The position numbers and the translations under genes are program-made. Positions 9,793 to 19,830 of a DNA stretch of 64,000 nucleotides are shown piece after piece; the stretch's first letter is position 1; each line of letters opens with the position of its first letter. The stretch spans positions 186,001-250,000 of the forward strand of contig JALMQS010000315.1 of the NCBI GenBank assembly GCA_024734495.1, in the 5' to 3' direction. Below the pieces are notes generated by a model. That model saw only the letters and a program-made list of their open reading frames with translations, was not told where the DNA came from and made no database searches. Origin of the DNA: Forficula auricularia (taxonomy: Eukaryota > Arthropoda > Insecta > Dermaptera > Forficulidae).

Positions 9793-11684
9793 TTAAATGT
9801 AAATCTATACCAAGACTGACCGAACACACTAAAAATTTAATAAAGGAAAGGAATAAGTTAAAAACAGAGAGAAATTGTATAAAAAATAGAATTGAGCACA
9901 ATATATTATGTAAACTAGTTAAATACCATATAAAAAAAGATCTAAAAGATTATATTGATAATATAATAAAATTATTAATAGAACCACACACTTCAATTAA
10001 AAAAATTAAAAAGAATATTTCCTCTGATAAATCAATGATTCCATTCCTATTAGATAAAGACAAAAAACCTCAATATAATCGTTCATTAATTAATAAAATA
10101 GCAACAAATTACTATGAAAAATTATATAATAAATCAGAATCCTCTATAGAATTAAAAGATCAAAATATCCAAAATCAAAAAATGCCAGAATTCTTGGAAG
10201 GCGAAGTAGTAAAAATAATAAAAAATTTAAAAACAGAAAAAATGTCAGGGCTGGATGGCATAAAAAACGAAATACTAAAATTTTCTATTGAAATTATTAA
10301 AAGTCCATTCACGAAAATATTTAATAATATATTAAATACCCAAATAATTCCATCACAATGGAAATATTCTAATATAATTATTATATTTAAAAAAGGTGAT
10401 CCTCATGATATCAAAAATTATAGACCTATAACTTTATCATCTAACATAGGAAAATTTTTTATGAAACTAATAAATAATAGATTGGAAAAGATACTAGACG
10501 AATCACAACCACCAGAACAAGCCGGATTCAGAAAAGGATACTCAACTTGTGAGCACCTGCATTCAATTAACATTATCATCGAAAAAGCAAATGAATACAA
10601 ATTTGATATCTATTTGGCTTTTATAGATTTCGAAAAAGCATTTGATTCTGTCCACCAAGAATATATATTCCAAGCACTGAAATCTCAAGGTGTAGATCCA
10701 ACATACATTGAATTAATTAAAAACATCTATAAAGGCTCTCAAGCGCGAATTGTCCTAGAAGAACCTGGGCAGTTCTTCCCTGTCAAGCGAGGTGTTAGAC
10801 AAGGCGACCCACTATCACCGGCCTTGTTTAATTGTGCTCTAGAAGAAATGTTTCGCAATCTGAACTGGGAAAATAAAGGTCTAAGGGTTAATGGAAAATA
10901 TATAAACAATTTAAGATTTGCGGATGATATCGTTCTGATAGCAACATCACTAGATGATATGGTAATAATGATTAAAGATATGAACAAAGCAAGTGAAAAT
11001 ATAGGCTTAAGAATAAATAATAACAAATCTTTTATATTAACAAATGCTATACAGAAAGATATTGAATACGAGGCAAGCAAACCACCTATTGTTTGCAAAA
11101 GAAACATCATATACCTGGGACAAAAACTATCTTTTAAAGAGAAGACCAAACATGAAGTTAACAGAAGAATAGGATTAGCCTGGAACAAGTTCTGGTCTTT
11201 AAAATTCATATTAAAAAATAAGCAAATTAAACTGGACACAAAGATCAAAACTCTAAAAACATGTGTATTTCCTACATTACTATATGGAAGTCAAACATGG
11301 TCGCCTACTGAATTAACGGTACAAAAACTCGAGATAGCCCAAAGAAATATGATCCGAAGTATCCTTGGCTACAGAAAAATAGACAGACATAAAATAGAAG
11401 ATCTATATAGAATTACAAAAATGAGAAATATTAGCATTGACTTAAGAAAAAGTAAATGGAGATGGGCGGGGCATATTGCTAGAATGAAGGATGAAAGATG
11501 GCCAAAAATTCTAACTGAGTGGTGTCCCCTAGACAGGAAAAGATCGCGAGGAAGACCACCAAGAAGATGGAATGACGAACTAGTGAGAGTGACTGGAGTC
11601 GAATGGATGAGAGTGGCAAGAAACAGAGACACTTGGAAGACCATGGGAGAGGCCTATGCCCCTCGGGGCCTGGTTCCTTTATAA
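9771..11684 (+). CDS. LINE ORF2: reverse transcriptase and C-terminal tail
   Basis: About 637 residues, RNA-directed DNA polymerase. Motifs in order: KMSGLDGIKNEILK, NYRPITLSSNIGKFF, PPEQAGFRKGYSTCEHL, YLAFIDFEKAFDSV (catalytic Asp), GVRQGDPLSPALF, LRFADDIVLIATS (FADD active site) and NIIYLGQKLSF. The thumb and connector are followed by CVFPTLLYGSQTW and a tail with RWAGHIARMKDERWP and SRGRPPRRWND, a known ending of arthropod RTE-type proteins. No internal stop was seen in this frame. It continues from the endonuclease domain after one missing A. Confidence 0.9.
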   Translation: MLQSDSLIKCKSIPRLTEHTKNLIKERNKLKTERNCIKNRIEHNILCKLVKYHIKKDLKDYIDNIIKLLIEPHTSIKKIKKNISSDKSMIPFLLDKDKKPQYNRSLINKIATNYYEKLYNKSESSIELKDQNIQNQKMPEFLEGEVVKIIKNLKTEKMSGLDGIKNEILKFSIEIIKSPFTKIFNNILNTQIIPSQWKYSNIIIIFKKGDPHDIKNYRPITLSSNIGKFFMKLINNRLEKILDESQPPEQAGFRKGYSTCEHLHSINIIIEKANEYKFDIYLAFIDFEKAFDSVHQEYIFQALKSQGVDPTYIELIKNIYKGSQARIVLEEPGQFFPVKRGVRQGDPLSPALFNCALEEMFRNLNWENKGLRVNGKYINNLRFADDIVLIATSLDDMVIMIKDMNKASENIGLRINNNKSFILTNAIQKDIEYEASKPPIVCKRNIIYLGQKLSFKEKTKHEVNRRIGLAWNKFWSLKFILKNKQIKLDTKIKTLKTCVFPTLLYGSQTWSPTELTVQKLEIAQRNMIRSILGYRKIDRHKIEDLYRITKMRNISIDLRKSKWRWAGHIARMKDERWPKILTEWCPLDRKRSRGRPPRRWNDELVRVTGVEWMRVARNRDTWKTMGEAYAPRGLVPL

Positions 11685-11911
11685 CTTGTACATAGTTTAA
11701 ATTAAAAATGAAAACAAATGTATTTTATTATAGTTAAAAAATAAAAATGATGATTGTAATAATAATGATACTAAATAATTAAAATGTATATACAATGTTA
11801 AATGTAAAAATGTAATTTGAACCAATAAAGGCTTAAAAATAAAATAAATAAATAAATTCTTTGGCAAAGATTATGATAAAATACCTAGTAGAAATGAAAT
11901 GTTTCGAGTAC

Positions 11912-12034
11912 CTTGTAATTACAGCTCAACTCTTCTTCGGCGTCATCATAATCGTCAGGTCGTGTTGAGCCCCGTGCCTGTATTGTGGCCACAGTCAAGC
12001 AAGCATAGATGAGAAATCCTAGAAGGAAATTCAT
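11912..12034 (-). CDS. First coding exon of a secreted protein (host gene candidate)
   Basis: Minus-strand ATG at 12034. The first 20 residues form a classic signal peptide: MNFLLGFLIYACLTVATIQA, a hydrophobic core with small residues before the likely cleavage site. An acidic segment follows (RPDDYDDAEEELSCNYK) containing one Cys. The exon ends in AAG|GTACTC at 11912/11911, a usable splice donor; unspliced, the frame would stop soon after. A TATA box lies about 50 bases upstream of the ATG. Further exons should lie at lower coordinates; none was identified, and the RTE-like LINE occupies the adjacent sequence in antisense. The mature product is unknown; a small secreted, cysteine-containing or pro-peptide protein is an inference. 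Confidence 0.6.
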
Positions 12035-12056
12035 ATTGAGAGTTTTCAAATAATAA

Positions 12057-12088
12057 TGCTCTCTCTGTTTTTCCATTGAGGTTATATA
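12057..12088 (-). promoter_or_regulatory. TATA box and presumed start site of the secreted-protein gene
   Basis: Minus strand reads GCTATATAACC (TATATAA at 12088-12082). A start about 30 bases downstream falls near 12057 in an AGCATTATT context, giving a 5' UTR of roughly 20-25 bases before the ATG at 12034. A G-rich tract lies just upstream of the TATA box. Confidence 0.5.
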
Positions 12089-12345
12089 GCCAACTCCCCC
12101 TCCCCACCCCTCCAATTGATATGAATTTCATAACCACTATAGAAAAATATAATTGACTTTCGTGATAACCTCATCTATTGGAAAAATTTAATTGATTATC
12201 GATGCGTTTCTTAAATGGTATCATGGAATGATTTTCATTTTATATAATAACTAAATTTATTATTTTGTTAGTTTTTGTTTAATAAATTTTCTTACTTTTA
12301 AATTGGATAGCGTATAAACACACGGCTTTATAATATATTTAAATA

Positions 12346-12686
12346 ACACTGTTTGACAAAAATTTCTCCTCGTAAAGCTAACAATGGATTCCAGTAGAGT
12401 TTTATATGCTGATTATTATGTACATTCCCGATTTTTTACAACACATCAGAATTTTGAGATATTATCGGTCAAAATGACGAAAAAGGTCATTTTACGAGTC
12501 CCATTAAATATTAAACAGCAATATTTGAAATCAAAATATCTCATTGACGTATTAGAAAACAGTTTCCTCTTTGATTTCAAATTACCACATGTTTTTAGCT
12601 CAATTAGAGCTGGAGTTATAACTCTACTGGAATCCATTGTTAGGTTTACGAGGATAAATTTTTGTTTAATTTTTGTCTAAAAGTGT
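12346..12686. mobile_element. MITE-like element with inverted ends
   Basis: Outer ends ACACT..TTT..ACAAAAATT and arms of about 50 bp (12356-12405 and 12616-12664) sharing CTAACAATGGATTCCAGTAG in opposite orientation, around an AT-rich centre of about 210 bp without coding. A half copy (ACTCTACTGGAATC.ATTGTTAG) is at 28217-28262. The class is not assigned. Confidence 0.65.
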
Positions 12687-12997
12687 AGGTAATCTAAAAC
12701 ATTCAGACAAAATCTCAAAGCTAACGCCTATAATATTTAATTAATATTTTTTTTCTTATGATAGAAATAAATAAATAAATAAATGGTTTAAGTGCGCAGT
12801 GAGATGCCCGGCCAATCCGTGACCTCTGTGCAGATATCATTTAATCAAAACAGACAAACACTCTTTCTGTCAAGAGTTGAAAAAAATAAAAAACAACCAA
12901 CTTGATTAAAAACAATTTACAAAAAAATCTTTCCTCTCGGTTTGTCATTTACAACTGCGTCATTTTTAGAATTTTAAAATTAAGAAGAATAAAATAT
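12687..12997. other. Spacer with (AAAT)n tract
   Basis: AATAAATAAATAAAT near 12767-12783, followed by a GC-richer segment (GTGCGCAGTGAGATGCCCGGCC) with no recognised identity. Confidence 0.4.
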
Positions 12998-13452
12998 ATT
13001 TTAAAAATAATTTTTATAAAAAAAATGAAAATAAAACAGAATTCAAAAAAATTAAATTCAACAAATAAAATAATAAGAACTCAAAAATAAAATATAAAAT
13101 GCACTAAAAGGTATAAAATAATTATCTTATTTAGTAACAACTAAACGACGAAATGTTAACATGAAATCACTATTTGAAGTCGGTGCCAAACATATACATT
13201 TTATGAATCGCACTCGAGTACGTTTGGCGGGTAAGCTCGCTTATATAGTTTGTTTAGAACCGACTTCAAAAAGTGATTTCATGTTAATATTTCGTCGTTT
13301 AGTTGTAACTAAATTAGATAATTATTTTATACCTTTTAGTGCATTTTATTTTATTTTTAAGTTCTTATTATTTTATTTTTTGCATTTAATTTTTTTGAAG
13401 TCGGTTTTATTTTATTTTTATAAAAATTATTTTTATTTTTCTCTTTTTAGTG
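12998..13452. mobile_element. Long-arm inverted-repeat element
   Basis: Arms of about 190 bp (about 12998-13186 and 13259-13452) are inverted copies sharing ACATGAAATCAC, ACTAAACGACGAAAT, ATGCACTAAAAGGTATAAAA and AATAATAAGAAC. The 72 bp centre holds GTACGTTTGGCGGGTAAGC and GCTTATAT.GTTTGTTT, which recurs at about 18700-18760. Partial arm copies lie at 23250-23415, 23505-23545 and 15193-15240, and the end AGTGATGTTATTAATAGT is repeated at 41760-41782. It is a non-coding foldback/MITE family; class unknown. Confidence 0.7.
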
Positions 13453-13739
13453 ATGTTATTAATAGTGACTTAATATAATACCTTGGATGCATCTCGTAAG
13501 AGAAAGCGTCGGGTGAATGAATCAGAAAATGTTAATATGTAGGAGTGGTGGGGGGGATTCGTGGCCAGGGGGTCCAGGTGGAGTCACCATGGGTAACAAG
13601 AGGGCCTTACAGCTAGTAAATTTATAAATCCAATTAATAAGTAAAAAATTATTTAAAAGGTATTGAAACAATGTAATTATAAATTATTTTTATAAAAATA
13701 AACAACAACAAAAGTCTGGGGGGGGGGGGGTATTATTAT

Positions 13740-13925
13740 TATTATTATTTTTTTTTGGCTTTTCGGCCTTTCTAGCCATAAGCCTAATTACGATACTAGT
13801 TATATTTTTTTTTAAATTTGTCTCTACCCCCGGGGTCAGATTTTAGCTGGATGCCTCGAGTCGGATTCGAACCCGGGTCCCCTGGTTAGCTCGCTGTCAT
13901 GCTACCGCCTAGCCTATCTGACCCC
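13740..13925 (-). mobile_element. tRNA-derived SINE-like repeat
   Basis: Minus strand: GGTCAGATAGGCTAGGCGGT..GC (A-box-like), then GGGTTCGAATCCGAC (perfect B-box), GAGGCATCCAGCTAAAATCTGACC and a body ending in GAAAAGCCAAAAAAAAAT with an (AAT)n tail. Fragments of the same body occur at 32602-32645 (CCGGATGCCTCGAGCCGGAT) and 21655-21690 (AAATTTGTCTCTACCCCCGG). Pol III promoter boxes plus dispersed copies and a simple-repeat tail fit a SINE. Confidence 0.6.
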
Positions 13926-14680
13926 CCCCCCCGGGGGGGGGGGGTTATTATCGATCGATCGATCGAGCGAAGACAATGTAAATAGAAATTTCAATTTCTA
14001 TTTAGAATGTAATTTTAAATACAAAATATTTATAAAAATTAAATAGAATAACTTTTCGTTTGCGAGTTATCCGGCCTACCTAATAAAATAAAATCCTTGG
14101 TTTTGTATAATATGTAATATGTATATTGAATTGTTGAAATATTATATTGAAATCAGAACACCGGAAGTGGACATTTACATGAAAGATTTTTTGTTTTTAT
14201 TTTTTCAAAAACGGCACTAACGATTTTTTTTAAAAATTAGTGTATTTATCACAAGTGTCATGAGTTATTAGTTGTGTATAAATTAGAATTCGATTGAAAT
14301 AAAGGAAGGGGAGGGAGGGGGGGTGTAAATTAGGAGTGTCGCGATGATTTCAAATAAATAAGAATGTGAAAGTCGTGTGGTGAGATCACCAGTGAGTGGA
14401 TTTGTAATTCTTTGCAGCGAGCGCTTATCTATTTATTAATTTGATATCTAGAATAGTGAGGTCAAGAATTAGCCGAGCATCTCTCATCCATTTATTTATA
14501 TGTTTTGTTATTGAAGATCGGAAATATTTTAATGTCTAGATATAAAAGCTACGGAACCCGTGGAAAAGTGAGTCCACACACAGTTGCACTTGACCGGCTT
14601 ATTTTAAAATATCCGAAATTTGATTAAGATTAAAGATTTTGGTAAATAAAAAAAAACTCAAGTCATTTCGATATAGTAAA
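13926..14680. other. Low-complexity and AT-rich stretch
   Basis: Starts with facing C-run and G-run (about 13922-13945) and GATCGATCGATCGAT (about 13952-13967). The rest is AT-rich with a purine-rich G tract near 14305-14325; no gene seen. Confidence 0.4.
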
Positions 14681-14775
14681 CTAGCTGCGAAGCCTGCCTT
14701 TGACGGGCCTCTTGCTAGCCATGGGGCGACCCTCTCCCTTCCCCTACCTCTGATCACTCCCCACCCCACCAACCC
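14681..14775 (-). mobile_element. Helitron 3'-end-like fragment
   Basis: Minus strand ends GGCAGGCTTCGCAGCTAG|T, with CTAG followed by T as Helitron 3' ends require. GCTAGCAAGAGGCCCGTC lies upstream. It resembles the 3' end at 55548 (GCTAGTAAGATGTCCGCC..). The hairpin is imperfect, and no matching 5' end was seen. Confidence 0.45.
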
Positions 14776-15111
14776 GATCCCTAAACATAGAAGATACGAA
14801 GCCTTTTTTTGTTTAAGATTCGAAAATCAAAAATCCCCGATTTTTCGGCTCAGGGGTCAAATTTTGAAAATATGAGAAAACTTTCCCATGATATTTCACA
14901 AGTACCTAAATTGAATCCTAAAACCTTAAAAATCTCAGGAGATGAGGCACTTTAAAAAATTCAAAAATTTACCCCAAAATACTCAGATATATTTTTTTGT
15001 ATTTTAATACTTCACTGTTTTAAGAAAAATATCTAAAAGAAAAAAATTATTTATTGATGGTATTTAAAATACTAAATAAATACAAATTTTTTACAAAACT
15101 ATCTACACTGA
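14776..15111. other. AT-rich stretch, nothing recognised
   Basis: Probably decayed Helitron interior at its left end; otherwise no motif. Confidence 0.3.
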
Positions 15112-15240
15112 AAAAACGATATATTTATAGTTAAGAAATTATATTTAATATGAATAGATGGTGAAATCGATCTCTGTTCAATATGAATAATAAGTTTTTT
15201 GAAGTCGGTTTTTTTATAAAAATTATTTTTAATATTTTAA
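15112..15240 (+). repeat. Dispersed repeat (sister of 5589-5712) abutting an inverted-repeat arm fragment
   Basis: Shares GTTAAGAAATTATATTTAAT and AATAGATGGTGAAATCGATC with the copy at 5.6 kb. It runs directly into TTTTTTGAAGTCGGTTTTTT, the arm sequence of the element at 12998-13452. Confidence 0.6.
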
Positions 15241-15339
15241 TCACTATTTTTAATTATAAGTACTTCCAAATATTTCCAAATACTTCCAAATATTTCCAAG
15301 CACTTTCCATTTAACTCCTGTTGAAATAGTCTGTTTAAC

Positions 15340-15385
15340 AAAATGAAGCGCTGATTAGTTTTTGGTACATATCGGTCCACAAACT
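15340..15385 (-). repeat. Dispersed repeat, family A fragment
   Basis: Inverted copy of AACAAAATGAAGCGCTGATTAG and GGTACATATCGG from 4200-4575. Confidence 0.6.
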
Positions 15386-16094
15386 TAATTTTTAGTTATT
15401 AAAAACTTACATATTTCTTCTCTCTCAGAATTGAACGTATTCTAGATTGTTTTTTATAAAAGATTTGCATATTTCTTTTCATATTCATAATCTACAAAAA
15501 AATCTGAGCAACTTTTATAAGAACTATTTTTTTATTCGACATCAAATAAACAAAATATTAAATCTATTTTGACTTTTGGAAGTAACGGTCCTTATGGTAA
15601 GATGTAAATAACAATTTTTTTTTTAATTTACTCTGAATATATTATTCTAACAAATATTAGTTTTTCATCAAGATAGTGAAAGTCCTTCAATGAAAAAAAA
15701 TAAAATAATGATCATATCTCATCTTAATTATTAAAAAAAATGTTCTTTCTATTTTAATGCTTCTACTAAGGAAGAAAACAGTTTTAAACAACTTGGGCGA
15801 TATTGTTTTTTATTTATTACGAATCATATGAGGGAGAAAAATCATGCTTGAAAATCGTTACGAATAATAAAAAAAAATTGAAATTCGAAAAAAATATGTT
15901 TGAAGTTATCGATCGACCGCTTTTTACAAATATTTCGACTTTCTTCATCATTTTTAAATTTTGTGAAAAACTTCATATATCTTTCTAATAAACTTTCAGT
16001 CTTCCCAAAGCCTGGAAGATGGCTGGGGCGATCCACGGTCAGATACGAAAACAACAATAACACTTAAAATTACAACAATAGGAGAATAAATAAT
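15386..16094. other. AT-rich stretch, nothing recognised
   Basis: No protein-like frame; short frames are dominated by Lys, Phe and Asn. The right end may be decayed flank of the Penelope-like fragment that follows. Confidence 0.4.
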
Positions 16095-16173
16095 ATATTG
16101 CTTCGCAATCTGTGCATTTCAAACTATAAACCCCTTCTTTTTCTATATTTGGTAATTTGTCTTTTTTATTTGA
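16095..16173 (-). pseudogene. Penelope-like element fragment (start of GIY-YIG domain)
   Basis: The plus strand TGCATTTCAAACTATAAACC through TTTGTCTTTTTTATTTGAAC matches the minus-strand arm at 61976-62040 almost base for base. Translated on the minus strand this is the segment around KDKLPNIE.EGVYSLKC, the beginning of the GIY-YIG nuclease. The rest of the element is missing. Confidence 0.7.
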
Positions 16174-17376
16174 ACAACGATTTGATTAAAATTTGAATTT
16201 TTAGTGAAATTCGAAAAAATTATATTTTTCGAGATAATAATTGTTTTGTCAAAATGTCTGTTAGTTAGTTAGTTAGTCACGGTCGCCCTTATTTTAAATT
16301 GTTATTGCTTTGGGGAACACAACACCCTTCCTATTGGCTTTATTTAAAATGATTCACCAAGAACCCACACCATTCTCCCTTAATAAAATTCATATTTTTA
16401 ATTGAATTTTTTTTAATTTTCTCATTGATAATAAAAGTGCCGAGGATCTTGGTTCTTTTCCCATATTTACACTTAGTAATTTAAAATTGCTCTAGAATCT
16501 TGTAGAAATCATTTTTTAAAAGAAAAAAGAAAATATTATGAATATATATCATTTCATTTTCGAAATAATTAATTAAAAATAAAAAAAAACTTTCCAATTT
16601 AAAAAGAATTTAAAGGTTTCTTTAGCGAAATCCTCTCTTTCTTAGCAGAAAAAAACTTAGTTATATTAAAAAAAAAAATAAAGATAGATAGATATATTCG
16701 TGCAGTAAAAATTAAAATTATAAGATTTTCAAACTAAAAAAAACAGAGCAAAATGAATTATACCATAAAATGAACCTATGTATAATAAAAAGATTACAAT
16801 GTTGAAAGCTCATGTAGATATCGAGTTAAAATCAAATATAGTGATTGATTCTGATCTAAGAGCGATCGATATAAGCGCGCAACCAGATTAATTTGTCAAA
16901 TCTACATTGATTAAATCAAAATGGTATTCAGAAAAATTTATTGGAAGCATGGGTAAAATATTTTAAATTAATTCTAACAAATGACTTTTTAAGAATTTAT
17001 TCTTTTTATTAAAAAAATTAATGGAATTATTCAAAAATTTCAACCCCAGTCACCAGTAACTTCACCCCTGCATCACTGATTGACTATTTGTCTGGGGGCG
17101 GCTAGAATAATGAATTATCTCAAAAAATGAAATTATAATTATATTCAGTCAGAGTGAATGAGCCCTAAGGAAGATCGTCGTTTTTTTTTTAGACCTTAAC
17201 ACCATAATTTCCTGTATTTATTATTATATTTATGCATTTCATCAGTAATTGATGTGAAAATTGTTAATACTAAATAAAATAAACATCTTTGGACCTAACT
17301 GAACATAATTTTTTTGAAAGGGTGTACCCAATAAGGTGAATTTTTGTTTAAAATTTTTTGAAAATAAATACCCAAA
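16174..17376. other. AT-rich stretch with repeat fragments
   Basis: GAAAAAATTATATTTTTCGAGATAATAATTG near 16210-16245 matches repeats at 19410-19442 and 24950-24982. A (GTTA)n run lies at about 16259-16275. No gene seen. Confidence 0.4.
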
Positions 17377-17637
17377 ATGAGGCGGAAGATCAAAAATGAA
17401 GATTCTAGACCTTTTTACGGTCGGCTTGGCTGGCTTAGGGCTTCCCAGAGACGCCTCTACGTGCTTGGCAGGTTCATTTTCAAACTATTCAGCACATTTC
17501 ACCCCAAATACATATACAACATGTTCACTTTCAAATCATCCATCCATAATCGGGTATTAAGAGCTGACGGCAGACTAATCCAAATTCCAAATCATCGTAC
17601 TGAGATCGCCACTAGAGTCAAAAATTACATTCTTTAA
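17377..17637 (+). pseudogene. LINE reverse-transcriptase C-terminal fragment
   Basis: An 86-residue open frame contains RRLYVLGRFIFKLFS, HPKYIYNMFTF and HNRVLRADGRLIQIPNHRT. This order (Arg-Arg helix, hydrophobic FIFK, Phe-x-x-x..His-x-Arg, then Ile-Pro-x-His-Arg-Thr) is a widespread C-terminal signature of CR1/Jockey/L2-type LINE polymerases, though the usual Trp-Asn-x-Leu-Pro that follows is missing. The upstream domains are absent; it is a truncated copy. Confidence 0.55.
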
Positions 17638-17727
17638 AATTTTGCTTCTAATGGTACTTGCTGTAGAGGAAATTTTTTTAAACCAATTCCGGATTCGATC
17701 TAAATTCATTCTCTCAACTCCACATAT

Positions 17728-17787
17728 TCTATATAATATATAAAATTAAGGTTTTGTCCTCAAATGCGGCCCGTGTAAGCCAAAAGG
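17728..17787 (+). repeat. Helitron 5' end fused to hAT fragment
   Basis: TCTATATAATATATAAAATT then AAGGTTTTGTC (Helitron 5' end, plus strand) is interrupted after GTC and followed directly by TCAAATGCGGCCCGTGTAAG plus CCAAAAGG, a 28-base perfect match to 7471-7498 in the hAT end. Neither piece is complete. Confidence 0.6.
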
Positions 17788-19379
17788 ATTAATTTTGACA
17801 AAACAATTATTATTGTGGTTTAATAACCTAAATTCCATCTTTTTTTTTAAAAAAAGAAACTCAAAAAAGATGCTTAAATCTTTACATTGATTATTTAAAT
17901 AAAGGACTATATTTCATTATTCGTGTCCATGATTAATTATTAAATGGATCATAGTGAGTTGGACAGTTACACAAATATATAATTACTACTCGCATTGTAT
18001 AAAATAAAAATAATATTTGTTTTGATATAAAGCGAAAAAATGTAAATTTGACACCCTCAAAAACAAAAAAAAACAGAAATTAAAAAAATATATATCTCAA
18101 TTTTATTCAAATTCATAAGAAAATAAAAATTGATTCTATGACTTTAAACCAAAAATAGCGATTGATTCTCATCTAGTACTTGAGGAATAATCATTCTATA
18201 TTGGATTGAGACACGTATAGACAAGTTGAGACGTGTTGCTTGATTAGATTGGAAAAAAATGTTTTTTCGATAAAAATAATAACCATATTTTTTTATTTTA
18301 GGTTCATTTTACAGTAAATTTCAATTTTATTGGTTTTTTAGTTTGAAAATGTTATTGAATTTATGATATTTTTCATAATTTTAAATTAAGCTATTTTTGA
18401 ACCTTTTTATTTAAAGATATATAGTTTAAACTATATAAATATTAGCATATAATGCTAAAATCTCTTCTTCAGACTCTTCCACAAGTTTCTTTTTTGCTTC
18501 TATAAAAAAAAAATTATTAAGATTTTTTTGTATTTTTCTTTGTCTGTTAATATAATAGAATTTTTTATTTTTTCTAATGGCAGGCACCTAACATACGTGC
18601 TAACAGATCGGGCGCTCTGGACTTGGAGATTGAATATATAACATCTCAGATTTCAATTATGACCGAGCCGACTTTGAGCTGCAAATTGTGCGGCGGCATA
18701 CTTAGTACGTTTGACGGGTACGCTCGCTTATAGGTATAGTTTGTTTGGCAAACTGCATTTCATATACAAAATTGTTCAGCATTTTATAATAAACAAAATA
18801 AGACCTTAAACTTGAAAATCAACAACTAGACAACCAAGATATAGTCGTTTTTCGATTGATCTATTAAATTTGCTACAATTCAAACAAAGTTTTATCTTTT
18901 TTTAAACAAGATTGGAGTAATTTTTGGAGACGGACTGATAAGTAAGATTTTTTTTCAAAACCAAACATTATTTGGTGATTTTATCTCGTCTTCAACCCGT
19001 CTTTCCACCGTTATATAACAGTCAGTTTTTTAACTTTTTTTAAAGGCATTCTATATCCTGTTTAAGGAGGCAATTTAAAAATGTATAATTAGACATATCC
19101 GATCACAACAATTAAACTTTCAAACCGACGAAAAAATATGAAATTTGGACAAATTCCAAAAATCACCTCCACTTTGAGGCTCTCTCTCACAGTTATTTTA
19201 TATCATAATAAATTTAAAAAATGAATTTATTTATTGAAATTGTATATTTCTTAATTAGTATTTATACTATTGTATTAATAAGAATTTTGCTGGCTTGGTG
19301 TGTATCAAGGTTATTTTAGAATCAATCATCAAAATATAAAAATAATATTTTTAAGTAAAAATTATTTATTTGTAAAATG
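17788..19379. other. AT-rich stretch with an inverted-repeat-element core
   Basis: About 18690-18765 (AGTACGTTTGACGGGTACGC..GCTTATAGGTATAGTTTGTTT) resembles the centre of the element at 12998-13452. The remainder shows no motif or protein-like frame. Confidence 0.4.
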
Positions 19380-19445
19380 AAAGGTCTACAAAAAAGCTCT
19401 AATAAGTGAACATCGAAAAATTATATTTTTCGAGATAATAATTGT
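19380..19445 (+). repeat. Dispersed repeat shared with 24918-24982
   Basis: GGTCTACAAAAAA.CTCTAAT and AAGTGAACATCGAAAAA..TTATATTTTT.GAGATAATAAT are common to both places, with a shorter match at 16210-16245. Confidence 0.7.
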
Positions 19446-19721
19446 TTTTTTATTAAATTTCTTCCCCGTTATAAATTCTGCTACTCTCGGCAAAAAGATT
19501 CTTTCAATTTAAATATTGAGATTCTAACATATGTCAACAAATTTGGTTAAATTTGGAAACCCCCTAATGTCTCACTATACAACTACTAAGGTAATCCTAC
19601 CAAAACTAGAAAAAAGAAATTGATCTCATAAGTTAATTAAAAAAATGTATTTACTAAGTTAAATGTACCAAATTCTGACACTATAAGAACTAATGTTTTT
19701 TTTTTCATTCTTTTTTTTCGA

Positions 19722-19800
19722 AATACAAAACTACGTGTGAAATTTGGTTTTGATATTCACACTAGTTTTTGAGTTAGCTCGTCCACAATATTTGGTAACG
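19722..19800 (+). repeat. Dispersed repeat, family B
   Basis: AAAACTACGTGTGAAATTTG and TTTTGATATTCACACTAGTT. Other members: 26853-26885 (first part), 27368-27395, 28864-28945 and 32088-32165. Members share CGATATGCACCAAAATCTAA, TCAGCTCTTAA and CTCAATGGACC in that order. Non-coding; probably a non-autonomous DNA element. Confidence 0.65.
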
Positions 19801-19830
19801 CACAGACTAACTAACAGACATTTTGATTAT

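Larger units (their letters stand above)
7512..11858 (+). mobile_element. RTE-like non-LTR retrotransposon (LINE), nearly full length
   Basis: Order: 5' leader, ORF1 with coiled coil, an Asn-rich linker, APE-type endonuclease, reverse transcriptase, a basic C-terminal tail, a 3' UTR of about 170 bp with AATAAA near 11824, and an (AAAT)-like tail ending near 11858. The EN-RT order and a tail ending in SRGRPPRRWNDELVRVTG..W are typical of arthropod RTE-type elements. Frame breaks at 8259-8264, 8855-8859 and 9758-9764 all sit in A-runs and are each cured by one extra A. Exact 5' end and target-site duplication were not found. It lies immediately downstream, in antisense, of the host exon at 11912-12034, so it may sit in that gene's first intron. 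Confidence 0.85.

Noticed and set aside
12384..12680. 98-codon plus-strand open frame
   Set aside because: Spans the MITE including its terminal inverted repeat; no codon bias or motif.
13161..13478. 105-codon plus-strand open frame
   Set aside because: It lies wholly inside the inverted-repeat element and its end is a Phe/Tyr/Leu run from T-rich DNA.
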